DNA of 64,000 nucleotides, from NCBI GenBank assembly GCA_015499995.1, contig JADNRV010000066.1, positions 206,265-270,264 on the forward strand, given 5' to 3'. The notes beneath the pieces are model-generated. The model did not search any database and was not told the origin of the DNA. It was given only the letters and a program-made list of their open reading frames with translations. This document shows, piece by piece, positions 1 to 10,692 of the stretch. The position numbers and the translations under genes were made by a program. Source of the stretch: Flammula alnicola. Lineage: Eukaryota; Basidiomycota; Agaricomycetes; Agaricales; Strophariaceae. Position 1 is the stretch's first letter. Each line of letters starts with the position of its first letter.

Positions 1-1182
1 TATCCTAAACCACTCAGGATCATCCGACCATCAAGTTCAACGCGAAAGAATCAGTAGAAATGCCATTTAGTGCGTTATTGATTTCGAACTTGTCCATGTC
101 TCATTAAATTTTGCCTTAGGATACATCGCCGATGGGAATGAGCCAATACTACCTCCTGGGATGAAAAAACATCTCCATGAAGACATGAACAAATCTTTCG
201 ATTTTTGAAAAGCAATGCGGAATCTCGACTCCGGGTTGCAAGAAGCAGCTGTAAACTACAATCAAAAGTGTGGAACGAGACATGATCATTACGACAATCA
301 TAATATAAGGCGCGTCCAGGATTCAACGGCGCGCTTGCCGGTCCAAGAACTACTCCCTTCTTATTCCGCTCAAGCCTCAAGAGCCTAGGTGCTTCGCGAC
401 CCCCCTTTAGTTCTGTTGTTCCGGTGTGTCAAGCCGCTGTTCAAGATTATTGTTTGACAGCGTCAGATTCGCCCACAGCTAGACATCGTGGTTAACGAGA
501 TTTTAGCAGATACTTATGGTCGAGCAAAATACTCGAATAAATCCACTTTTAAAGCAGCCTCTGTTAGGATGCAAGATATCTCGAGTCATTGTATGACATT
601 GCCCGCCACTCTTTCTGTTTCAAGTCTCTAACCGTGGAACAGTCATGTAATGTCACCCAGCAAAGTATCTCTGCCAGAGTTGATCTTTATCATTTGCCTC
701 CCATCTTTCATTCAAACGAGGTCCATGATGGCATTGGCCCTCTCGAGGACATTCTCACATGACAATTTCTCCGCCAGATAGCCTGGACACGAACTATGTA
801 CCACTGTTGTTGAATCCAGTAAGCCATCCAATAAAGTCTCCCGCATTTCTTCGACTTCTCTGTTCTAGTCGCAAAGTGTAGATCTTCCCAACTTAATGTA
901 TGTCTCCAGGCCTTGATGGATTTAGGAAAATCACTGCGTTGACACCGGAGGCCGGTATGTATTCCATTATTTTTAGCAAGGGGCCCCCTACTGATTTGTT
1001 CTTTAACATAAGATGGGACATTTTCCCTGCAGGAGGCAGTTCCTTTTTCCTTCCACCATGAAAAGAACATCGTGCGCGGATGATCTAGAATAAGCCCTGA
1101 CATCGTTTCTCCGGCACCGACTATTTTTGTCCAGCGGTTGGCCTGGTGTTTTCATGGCTGACCCTGGACTACATACTGTACA

Positions 1183-1190
1183 TATAAAAG
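1183..1190 (+). promoter_or_regulatory. Putative TATA box of WSC gene 1
   Basis: The octamer 'tataaaag' lies 59 bases before the ATG at 1242. The second copy has an equivalent 'tataaaa' 54 bases before its ATG. Conservation of the motif and its spacing in both copies supports a core promoter, but no transcript start is known. Confidence 0.5.
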
Positions 1191-1241
1191 CGAACGTTTC
1201 TCGCTTTGTCTTTACTCAGAACCGACCAAAGCTCAAACATC

Positions 1242-3048
1242 ATGTCTTTATCGTTCCCAAGAATTGTCTTTAAATCTCTTCTTGCTCTCACTGGATCTGC
1301 GGTGGTAGGTCTGTGGCAATGAGCGCTCTGCATACATCTCTGACGAAAAATCGACACAGGTCTTCGTAAATGCCTTCCCTGCGCTGCAGGCTCGTCAGTC
1401 TAACCTTCCCGCTGGGTGGGTGTCTCTTGGATGCTACACGTAAGTCGGCGTTCTTCCGTCTCAAGAGATACGTACCTGACCACCTCAATTAGTGATTCCA
1501 CCGCAAGCCGCACTTTGAAAACGGCGTCCTACACCGATGTCAATAACATGACTATAGAGTCATGCCTCGCCTTCTGTACGCCCAATGGCTACCAGTTCGC
1601 CGGTGTTGAGTATAGCAGGGTAAGCGAAGTCATTTCTATTCGATCATGTAAAATGAGTACCCATGTTTCTTGCTAGGAATGCTGTAATTATTGTTCGTTT
1701 TGATCGTCACCCGGGCATACTAACAATTTTATCAGACTGTGATAATGTAATCGAATCCCCCGGTGCGCCGACTACCGATGGCTGCAACATGCCATGCACC
1801 GGAAATGCCGCGGAGATTTGCGGTGGTGCAAATGCAATCAATATCTTCAATAAGTGCGTTGCAGATCAGACAATAAATCATGAAAAACTGACAAAAATTC
1901 TCGATAAACCCATTTTAGCACCACTGTGTCAACTCCTCCGCCTCCGCCTCCGGCAACCATCAAGCAAACTGCAGGTACCTACCAGTATAAAGGCTGCTTC
2001 GAGTAAGTTATCTCCCTGCAACCTGGTGTTTGTATTGGCCATTCATATTGCCATGCAGAGACGGGGTGAGCGGAGCCCCACGCGATCTTTTGAACAGGAT
2101 TACGTTGCCGGGAGGCGTAACTGCCGAAAGCTGCACCGCCGCTTGCCAAGCTGCTGGATTCCCACTTGCTGGTTTAGAATATGCCCAAGAATGCTGTGGG
2201 TCTGCATGTTGCTCTTCTATCTAGCATCACTCAATGATCCTCTAGGGTGTGACACGTACATGCCATTGGTCATCCCTGCCCCGGACTCGGATTGCAACTC
2301 GCCCTGTCTTGCAGACCCAACTGAGCTCTGTGGCGCTGGCAATCGTCTCGCGGTTTATCAGGACACTAGCGCGACTGCTCCGGACCCACAGCAATGCTTG
2401 ACTAACTCTCAATTCACTTCCACGACTCAGCCATTTAGCTTTAATATTCAGGCTGTGCCCACTCCGAGCGGTGGCTCTCCTGTGTCAATTGGTGCCTTGG
2501 AGTTGCCAGCAACTGTAGGCCAACCAAGCTGGTACATCCTTTCTGTGCGTCCACTTCGCTGGTTAATCGAATTTCTGCGAGGCTTATTCCTGCGTATTCT
2601 ACAGACGAGCCTAGTATCGTCAGAAGGCCATACCTATACCTTGCTCAACGGCGTTTTCTCCCCAAACTCTTATGATGGCGAAGGAACTCCTATCCCGCTT
2701 GCTCCCAACGTCGGAAGTAACCAAGTCTTTGCGTTATACTACAACCATTTCACTCCATACAACCAGTACTGTGCCAAGGTAAGAGATCATATCGATATCA
2801 GCATTCGTAAAAATTATCTCACATTAGCCTGTATGCAGCCAAATCCTGTCGGCTCTTTCGGTCCATTCATCGGGCCGCCAACACTTTCTGTCAGCGGCCA
2901 CGCTGATGAATGGGCTTTGTGTACAAACACTACAATCTTCGCGAGAGGTCGGGTAGATGTTGTGTTCTCCCCCTCCCCACTCAGTCAGGACTATAATGTC
3001 TCCGCATGCCAGAGCGTAGTCCTCCAGATGTCACAGCCTCTTTTTTGA
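1242..3048 (+). CDS. Secreted protein with two WSC domains, copy 1
   Basis: A spliced gene of about ten exons encoding roughly 430 residues. The N-terminus (MSLSFPRIVFKSLLALTGSA) is a hydrophobic signal peptide followed by a possible processing site near 'ALQARQS'. WSC domain 1 starts at 'GWVSLGCYT' and runs through 'ESCLAFC', 'ECYCD', 'CNMPCTGN' and 'EICGG'. A short Pro-rich linker follows, then WSC domain 2 from 'YQYKGCFED' through 'ESCTAACQAAG', 'ECWCD', 'CNSPCLADPTELCGAG'. The last 200 or so residues are a less familiar domain starting at 'CLTNSQF'. WSC domains are Cys-rich, putative carbohydrate-binding modules, so a wall or extracellular role is likely; catalysis is not indicated. A 7-nt micro-exon (1677-1683) is needed to complete domain 1. 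One reading frame from 1663 stays open through several introns and should not be read as a single exon. The stop is TGA at 3046. Confidence 0.85.
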
Positions 3049-3770
3049 TTCTTCAACGAACAACAGCAGACGGTTAAAAGCAGAATTTCTGTTTTTACTG
3101 AACCATGGCATTTGCTGGTACTGTACATATTATAAATGGAGCAGAAGCTTTCAGTTTTCTCTGAACGCTTTGCGAGAGATCCACCGCTGACTAGTGGATG
3201 TCTTGTCATTGGAGGCAGTGATCTATCTCATCGAGTAATCATGCATGCAAATACAACAAGCTGAACTTCTCGACGCTATATTACAAGAAGCTATGTATTG
3301 TGTAATAATACAGCACGAAAGAACAGCAAAGCGGAGTAGTGAGATAAATCATCATGGGTAGTAAGGTAGTAGGAAAGACCATGCAAACAGTGAGCTCAAG
3401 TGTATCCAGAAGTTACTGCGACTGGCGAAAAAAAGCGGTTGAGATTAGCACTCAGAGGGTGTTGAAAGGCGACAAGAAATGGATCATGGCTTAGATCTTA
3501 GAGAACAATGAAAATAGGAGCATAAAGCCCAGTGAAAAAGGCCCAGAACCAAGACGAACCACACATAAGCAAATATAACTTATTTATTTGACTTAGCGAT
3601 TTGGACTTTAATCTATGTGGCAAAGCCGGAAATCGATGCAAATCGAACTATATTGAACGAAATAAAATACAGGGCCTATAATCTAATATAACCAGATCCA
3701 TGCCGAGCAATTCTCATCTACACCGCCCATCGAATAACCAGATCAAACCAGACAGAAATCCGGGGGCGAT
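3049..3770. other. Intergenic: 3' flank of WSC gene 1
   Basis: No gene is supported here. The first 400 bases or so match the 3' flank of the second WSC gene and belong to the duplicated unit. The remainder grades into the 10-bp phased repeat that follows; isolated repeat-like blocks ('aatcgatgca', 'aatcgaacta') already appear near 3631-3650. Confidence 0.6.
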
Positions 3771-4060
3771 GTAATCAAGCCAAATCGAACAACGTAGAAT
3801 CTGGCCACTGAGGAATCGCGCACAAAGCCAAAGTCAAGCAGAATCGAGGGAAATCGAGGGAAATCGAGTGAAGGCGAGCAAATACAATCAGAAACGTTTG
3901 AGGGCGAGCAAATACGAGCAGAGGCGACCAAAGGCAGGTAGGATCGAGCGAAGGCGAGCCAAATCGAGCACAGATAAGCTGAATCGATCATAGGCGAATG
4001 GAATCAGGTGAAGGCGAGCGGAATCGAGCAAAGACAAGTGCAGGCGAGCGGATTCGAGTG
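3771..4060. repeat. Degenerate 10-bp phased tandem repeat
   Basis: From 3841 to 4060 there are 22 consecutive 10-base blocks in strict phase. They mostly follow two variants, 'RAATCGAGNN' and 'AAGGCGAGCN', which often alternate and so suggest a 20-bp higher-order unit. Weaker blocks extend upstream to about 3771. The period is not a multiple of three, so the open frames crossing it are not evidence of coding. A 10-bp period equals about one helical turn. Confidence 0.75.
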
Positions 4061-4421
4061 CCGGAGTCAGTAAAATCTAGATAAGCTATGATTTTGTAAG
4101 TCCCCGAGTCTGCGGTTTGATAATGGCCAAGAAATAGCTCACCACAGCAACAATACCAATATGACTGAGATACGAAATGAGAAAGCGCAGCAAGTAAGGA
4201 GCAGACGAGTTTTCGAGAGTTGACAGTATACGACGTCGCACAGAGAGTCGGAGACAATACAGAAGCCGAGGTTAAATGAGCAGCACTTAAAGAGAGAGGA
4301 GAATGGGCGCCGCCGAGCATTGCGTTGCAAAACTGTAATCAAATCAGCTAAAAGCCGAGAAGGAAAAGAGACAGCGTCAAGCGACCTCGACAGAATGATA
4401 GGAAACAAAACACTTACCAGT

Positions 4422-5828
4422 TCAGTTGTTGATAACTTCTTCGCCGTTTCCAACACTAGCCAACGCCGCTTTCTTGGACCTGCTGACTTCGGCCCAAAGT
4501 TTCTGTGTATCCTTGGGGAGTCCCTTCCAGTGCATCTCGAATGCCGCGGGTGTGATAGCGGGGTGTTCTTTGAGGTATTCTTGATAGTATAGATTTCTGT
4601 AGAGTGAAACTAAGCAGGGCATTGTTGGAGGAAACGACAGACTCACTTGGGGGCATTACTTTGCGTCGGTTTCTTGAATCCCGCAGAGACCGATGTTGAG
4701 ATCGAAGCTACATTGCCACTAGCATTACCAGCCGCCGCCGCCGAGCCATCTATGGATGTTCGTGTCTTAGAGGTGTGTGATTCGTGTCAAAAGGAGACAT
4801 ACCATTTTTTGCTGGCTTGGCGGCAATCCCAGTAACATCCTTCCCACGCCTTCGGGGCAATCGCTGATTAACGAGCTTGACTTGAGGTTGCGATGAGCTG
4901 TCAGAATTCTTGGTGGGTCCTACTGGCAATCCCAAGGCCTTCACTCTATCAATGTATGACGAGGTTAGTGCGAATTCATGACAATGGGGTTGGAGAAAGT
5001 AAACTTACAGCGGATTAACTCGGTGACAAGTTTTCGAGCCTCTTGTTTCAGCCATAACAATGTCCGCGGGTGTGGTGTCCACAGGCGCAGTGGTCACAGC
5101 AGGTGCGGTGTCTGCAACTGCAGCATTCATGGTGGGTGAGGCCTCTGCGGGTACAGCGTTTATGGCGGGTGCAGTGTTAGCAAGTACAGCATTCGCCATG
5201 GGTGCGGCGTCCGTCATGCCTTGTGGTACTTGCGACAAAACGGGATAGTGGCAGCCTAAGCGGCATCTAAATGGACAAGTCAGATCGCAAATGATTGTCA
5301 GAACAAACAGTAACCTACCAATAGTTTCGATCTCCACTGATGGTTTGAGAGATGCACTGATGGGAGTGGTCGTGAGTGGAGGCGATGAGCAAGTGGCAGC
5401 CAAAGAAGACAAAGACCCGCCGGCCATGTTGGAAGGGCTTGTGGAGACACCAGAGTTTCGAGTGCTCGTCACTGAGGGCATCAAACTTGCGCTTAACTCG
5501 ATTGAACTTGCGTGTGCACTCCTCATGAGCATCTAGGCTATCATATCTGGATATATATCCCTATGTTCCGAGCGCATATATTCAGTTATTTGGCCTATTC
5601 TCCATCACAGAAGTGAAAATAGCAGAACATTACCTTTCGAGGACCATATTCCCTTTCACGAGAGCTTTTTGAGAGTGGCCGCTTCTCTTCTTTGCGACTG
5701 CGAGATACCGCCGGATGTGGCGACTGGGACTGCTCGGTGTCGGAGATTTGCATAATGCTTGACATACTCCGCGTTAGGCGGCTTGTGGGGAGAGCTTGGG
5801 TGCTATGAGCAGCAGGAGAGGATGGCAT
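4422..5828 (-). CDS. Uncharacterised Ala/Thr/Pro-rich protein with an HMG-like C-terminal segment
   Basis: Six exons (5634-5828, 5319-5532, 5009-5255, 4803-4945, 4647-4749, 4422-4596) joined at GT-AG sites give one frame of 358 residues; the lengths sum exactly to a multiple of three. The N-terminus (MPSSPAAHSTQALPTSR) is Ser-rich and basic. The middle holds an imperfect repeat of about 12 residues with recurring 'TAPA' and 'NAV'. A basic stretch 'NQRLPRRRGKD' resembles a nuclear localisation signal. The C-terminus contains 'YLKEHPAITPAAFEMHWKGL' followed by a basic helix, which resembles the second half of an HMG box, although the usual first helix is missing. A nuclear DNA-binding role is an inference. 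I do not recognise the family. Confidence 0.6.
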
Positions 5829-8102
5829 ATTTTGTAGAGATAACGAGGAGATGTTGGTGGTAGAAAGCAAGGGAGCGCAAACACGTCAACGGGAGAAATG
5901 GCTCTGTGACAGAGTGATTTGTGTGACTTACTGACACGCAAAGTCTACGCCAACTCTAACTACATTTTGGCTGCTACATGAATACTTTTGACCCATAGAT
6001 ATAATAAAGCCACGGTTGGGGTTGCGGGGCGAGACTATTTTTCTTTCAGATTTTGCATTGATATTGTAGATACATAATATCTATACGAACGCGAACATAT
6101 ATATCCGAGTCTGTGTCACTTTCATTCCATGCTCGTTATCCCTCACGTTCTCTGGTACTGGTTGTTCAGTTGAACTGAGACCACCGCCTCCGCCACTAAC
6201 GTCATCGCCATCTTTTGAAAAAGGACACAATAGTTGTCAAAGTTGTGCGGCAAAGGAGCACTTATCGTACCTTCAGAGTCCCTTATGCGTCACCTCTTGT
6301 TGGGTGGGCTTCGAGACGACGGCCGTGAGCCAGGTGGTGATTTTTGCATTTGGTCTGTGGAAGATCTATTCGGCAAAGTGTCTTGTTGCGCTAGAAACGG
6401 TTCGAGTGGAGGCGGCTGAGTTGACTCTCGAAATCAAGCGTGGCCATACCAAGTGGACCGGCTAACAGCAACAGGTTGTGTTGCACCGTTGCGCATACAG
6501 AGCTGTGCACAGTTACAGAAGAACTGATGTGCGGACATGGTAGGGATGGACGTGGTTAGATTGCGTGAAGGAGAGGCAAGTTGAAAATCGAAATGGCGTG
6601 ATCGGATTCGATGACGTTCTAAAATCTATTAATATATATGTGTGGTTCTATTTGCCATCAGGCTGTTTTCACTGGGCATAAAGAACGACATCAGTGTTGG
6701 AGTTCGTGATCCCGATTCGGCTATTTACCTGTGTTAGCATTAGATTCTTTATCCTCGCCATCGTTCGTTTTCCTTCTTCATCCCTTACCACCATGTTGTA
6801 GCACGCCTAAGCGATACTTTGCCCTTTCATACTCGAAAAATCAGATCCCAGAATTTCGAGAGAAACGATTAGCTCGTTGAACGTTGAACGTTGGACATTG
6901 GCCGCTGAGCGTCTTACATAAGCGTTTTCTGTTGGCCGAAGAAATCGCCAAACAGAAGGCGGCTTGCAACGAACCTACTACATAAATCAGGAGGCTCACT
7001 CTCAAAGATTTAATATCACCGCAACGGATTTTCGATCTAATGAAACGAGCTGGCAGAGTCTGCTGGCATTCCCCTCGAAAAAGTCTGCCTCTTCAACCTC
7101 AAAGCAGAGAAGAAACTTCTTTCTCCAGAAGATGGTGACGGAAGATTTGAATGGCTTTTATTCGGGGTATGTGGTTTCTATTTCATGAGACCACGCAAGC
7201 TCGCATCTCAGTCTCGTGCATGGACAGGGTATCCTGGGTGCGCTCCGCAAATATCATAAGTATAAGACACATCCAGGATTCAACACCGGCGAGCTTGCCG
7301 GTCCAGGAACTGCGCCCCTCTTATCTCGCTCAAGAGCCTCATAGTCCGGGTGCCTTGCGACCCCCCTGGTGTTCTGGTAAGCATGTCAATCGGAAATCCT
7401 CTGGCGCTATTCAAGGGTTATTGTTTGACAGTGTCAAACTCACCAATATTAAGGCGGCATTCAAGGCTAACGAGGTCTTACCAGTTACTGGAATAAATTC
7501 ACCTTCTAAAAGAGCCCCGGTTAGGACGCAACACGTCTCGAATCATTGTATTGCATTGCCCGCCATTCCTTCTTTCAACAATCCAGCGGCGGAACAGTCA
7601 TGTAATGTCATCCAGAGATGTATCTCCGCGAGACTTGATCATCTGTCTCCCATCCTCTGGCAGTCAAACGAGCGCCGATGGTATTGACCTTTCCATAGCA
7701 CGTTCTCCTTCCAAGGTTTCGCCTTCAAATAGTCTTGGTACAAGTAACATTCCTCTCGAAATCAGTAAGTCGTCCACGAAAAGTCTCCCCTCTTTCATGC
7801 CATTAAATTCTGCTTTGTTCTAGTTGCGAATGTAGGCCCTCACATGCACAACCCTATATACCCCTCTCCATCCCTTGATGGACTTCAAAATCACCGCAGT
7901 GACACCTTCGCACGATGAACACCTGCGACTTAATTGTTTTCTTTATGTAAGATGGGATATTTTTCCTGCAATAGGCAACCCCTTTCCTCATGAAAGAAAA
8001 TCAGACGCGCATGATCCAGAAGAGGTCTTCTCCCGCCCCCGCTATTTTTATCCAGGGGTTGGCCGAAAGCTTTCATGACTGAAGTACTGACCCTGGACTG
8101 CA
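5829..8102. other. Long intergenic stretch before WSC gene 2
   Basis: No gene is supported here. A short plus-strand frame at 6234-6419 has neither a recognisable motif nor a matching splice partner. A small direct repeat ('gttgaacgttgaacgttgg') lies near 6878. From about 7245 onward the sequence is the upstream half of duplication copy B and aligns with 290-1180. Confidence 0.5.
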
Positions 8103-8109
8103 TATAAAA
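8103..8109 (+). promoter_or_regulatory. Putative TATA box of WSC gene 2
   Basis: 'tataaaa' lies 54 bases upstream of the ATG at 8157, matching the position of the TATA-like motif in the first copy. Confidence 0.45.
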
Positions 8110-8156
8110 TGAACGTTCCTCGCGCTTTCCTTAGGACCGACCAAGGCTTGAATATC

Positions 8157-9999
8157 ATGGCTTTCTCGTTTCCAAAGACTGTCTTCAAGTCTCTTCTTGC
8201 TCTCACTGGGTCTGCAGTTGTACGTGTGAGGCCATGTTGCTTATGCATATACTTCTAACGAAAATTCGAGATAGGTCTGCGTAAATGCCTCTCCTGCACT
8301 AGAGGCTCGTCAGTCTAGCCTTCCCGCTGGGTGGGTGTCCCTCGGATGCTACACGTAGGCCGGTTCTCTTCCGTCTCAAAACATATGTAGCTGACCACCT
8401 CACTTAGTGATTCCGCCGCAAGCCGCACTTTGAAAACGGCATCCTTCACCGATGTCAATAACATGACTATAGAGTCGTGCATCGCCTTCTGTACGCCCAA
8501 TGGCTACCAGTTCGCTGGCGTTGAGTTTAGCAGGGTATTCAAAGTTATTTCTTGTCAATAATGCGAAATGAATACTGAGTACCCATATCTCTTGCTAGGA
8601 ATGCTGTAATTACCATTCGCTTTGATCGTCACTTAAGCTTATGCACTAACGATTTCATCAGACTGCGATAATGTAATTGAAGCCCCGGGTACGCCAGCCA
8701 CCGACGGCTGCAACATGGCATGCACCGGAAATGCCGCGGAGATTTGCGGTGGTGCAGATAGAATCAACATCTTCAATAAGTGCGTTGCAGAGCAGATAGT
8801 AAGCATGAAAAACTAACACGCGCCCTCGAATTCATTTTAGCACTGCCGTGTCAATTCCTCCGCCTCCGCCTCCAGCGACCATCAAGCAAACTGCGGGTAC
8901 CTACCAGTATAAAGGCTGCTTCGAGTAAGTTGTCTTCTTGCAACCTGGTGCTTGTGCTCGTTATTCACAGTGTCCTGCAGAGATGGGGTGAACGGAGCCC
9001 CACGCGACCTTTTGAATAAGATTACGGTGCCAGGACTCAGAGGCGTAACTGCCGAAAGCTGCACCTCTGCTTGCCAAGCGGCTGGATTCCCTCTCGCTGG
9101 GCTGGAATTTGCCCAAGAATGCTGTACGTCTGCCTATTGTTATTGTTCTTCTTGATTGTGGCAAAAGTCCTTCTTGGTTGCATCACTAACTGATCTTCTA
9201 GGGTGCGACACGTATATGCCATTAGTCATCCCTGCCCCGGACTCGGATTGCAACTCGCCCTGTCTTGCAGACCCAACCGAGCTCTGTGGTGCCGGCAACC
9301 GTCTCGCTATTTATCAGGACACTACCGCGACTCCTCCGAACCCACAGCAGTGCTTGACTAACTCTCAATTCACTTCCACGACTCAACCATTTAGCTTCGA
9401 TCTCCAGGCCGTGCCCACCCCTGGCGGTGGCGCCCCAGTGCAAATTGGTGCTCTCGAGCTTGCGGCCACTTCAGGCGCACCCAGCTATTTCTTACTTTCT
9501 GTGCGTCTACTTCACTGTTTAAATGAATTTTTGATGAGGCTTATTTGTGAATATCTTGCAGACTCAAGGCATAGCGACCGAATCCCATACCTATACCTTG
9601 ATCGAGGGCGTTTTCTCCCCAAAATCTTTCGAAGGGGAAGGTATTCCTATCCCGCTTGCTCCCAATGTTGGAAGTACCCAAGTCTTTGCGTTATTCTCGA
9701 CCTTCACTGCGTTCAATCAGTATTGTGCCAAGGTAAGAGAAAATCTGGATATCAAAACTAATGAAACTCATCTCACATTACCCTGTATGCAGCCAAATCC
9801 TGTTGGTTCCTTCGGACCATTCATTGGGCCGCCGACGCTCTCTGTCAGCGGCCACGCTGATGAATGGGCTTTGTGTACGAACACAACAATCTTCGCACCA
9901 GGTCGGGTAGATGTTGTGTTCTCCCCATCCCCATTAAGTCACGATTATAACGTCTCCGCATGCCAGAGCGTAGTCCTTCAGATGTCGCAGCCTCTTTGA
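8157..9999 (+). CDS. Secreted protein with two WSC domains, copy 2
   Basis: Paralogue of the gene at 1242-3048 with the same exon plan. The signal peptide is MAFSFPKTVFKSLLALTGSA. WSC domain 1 includes 'LPAGWVSLGCYT', 'ESCIAFC', 'ECYCD' and 'EICGG'. WSC domain 2 includes 'YQYKGCFED', 'ESCTSACQAAG', 'ECWCD' and 'DPTELCGAG'. The C-terminal domain again starts at 'CLTNSQF' and ends at 'QMSQPL'. The 7-nt micro-exon is retained at 8599-8605, with intron acceptors at 8598 and 8661. All splice junctions keep frame, so the copy appears functional. Cys positions are unchanged between copies, which suggests continued constraint. As with copy 1, binding to glucan or another wall polysaccharide is inferred from the domain only. 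Confidence 0.85.
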
Positions 10000-10692
10000 T
10001 TAGCTAACAGTCAAGTAAAAAGCAGGGTCCTTGTATTCATTGAACAGTGAACTTGCTCTCTCCGTGGCGTTCATGTTGGTACATGTTAGAAACGTTGTTT
10101 TTTTTCAGTGGAACAGATACATTCGGGTAGGACGAAATGTAGCTATATTGTTGCTATAGGCTTTCCGATTTCTTTTGGATGTTAATATTTCAGTTGCGAG
10201 ACACCCACCCAGGATCCACCCATGATGCATGCATGGCTCGTGGATGTCTCTTCATCGTCGACAGTGATAGTGATCCATTTCATCGATCAATCTCTTATAC
10301 AAACACAACAGCTCGACGCTATATTACAAGGAGCTACTAATAATACAACATGAACATAAGAACAGCAGGGCGGAGTAGTGAGATGGACCGTCATGAGTAA
10401 TGAGTAGGAAAGACCATGCGAAGAGCGAGTGTTCATCCAGAAGTTAATGCGATGCTAAATAGTCCCGTGGGAGTACTGTAAGCACTTGAAATAATAGAAT
10501 GAGAAAGAAACGTGTCAAAGAAAGATGCTAGCGAGAAAGAGAGGTGTCTGTAGCCTCGAAAGTTACCCCGATCCAGAGAGGAGATATCATCTATTCGTAC
10601 AACCCAGCAAAAAGAGCAATCGGAGAGCATCTCCAAATATTTAGAATGCAGAATGATGCGCAATAAAATAAGGAGAAAGATCAAAGCGGGGG
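10000..10692. other. Intergenic between convergent WSC gene 2 and ATG1
   Basis: This contains the 3' flank of WSC gene 2 up to about 10450 (shared with the first copy) and the 3' region of the minus-strand ATG1 gene. No additional gene is supported. Confidence 0.5.

Larger units (their letters stand above)
290..3440 (+). repeat. Segmental duplication, copy A (WSC gene unit)
   Basis: This unit aligns by eye, in the same orientation, with about 7245-10450. Both copies hold a WSC-domain gene, about 900 bases of upstream sequence (for example the shared block around 'gtccaggattcaac' near 316 and 7271) and about 400 bases of 3' flank, including 'gacgctatattacaag' near 3275 and 10314. The copies carry many substitutions and small indels, so the duplication is not recent. 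The upstream part up to about 1180 contains no gene I can support. Edges are approximate to tens of bases. Confidence 0.8.
7245..10450 (+). repeat. Segmental duplication, copy B (WSC gene unit)
   Basis: Second copy of the unit at about 290-3440, displaced by roughly 6.9 kb and in the same orientation. It includes the upstream region, the whole WSC gene and the 3' flank. The offset between start codons (6915) differs slightly from that between stop codons (6951), which reflects small indels in introns and one repeat-codon change near 9030. Confidence 0.8.

Noticed and set aside
1663..3048. A single plus-strand frame of 461 codons over most of WSC gene 1
   Set aside because: It runs through several introns with clear GT-AG ends; conserved WSC residues only appear after splicing and in the same way in copy 2.
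3841..4060. Possible CRISPR array
   Set aside because: The repeat has no spacers, the unit is 10 bp and the genome is eukaryotic.
3743..4320. Overlapping minus-strand open frames across the 10-bp repeat
   Set aside because: They arise because the repeat unit lacks stops in some frames. The 10-base period is not a coding period and the translations are simple repeats.
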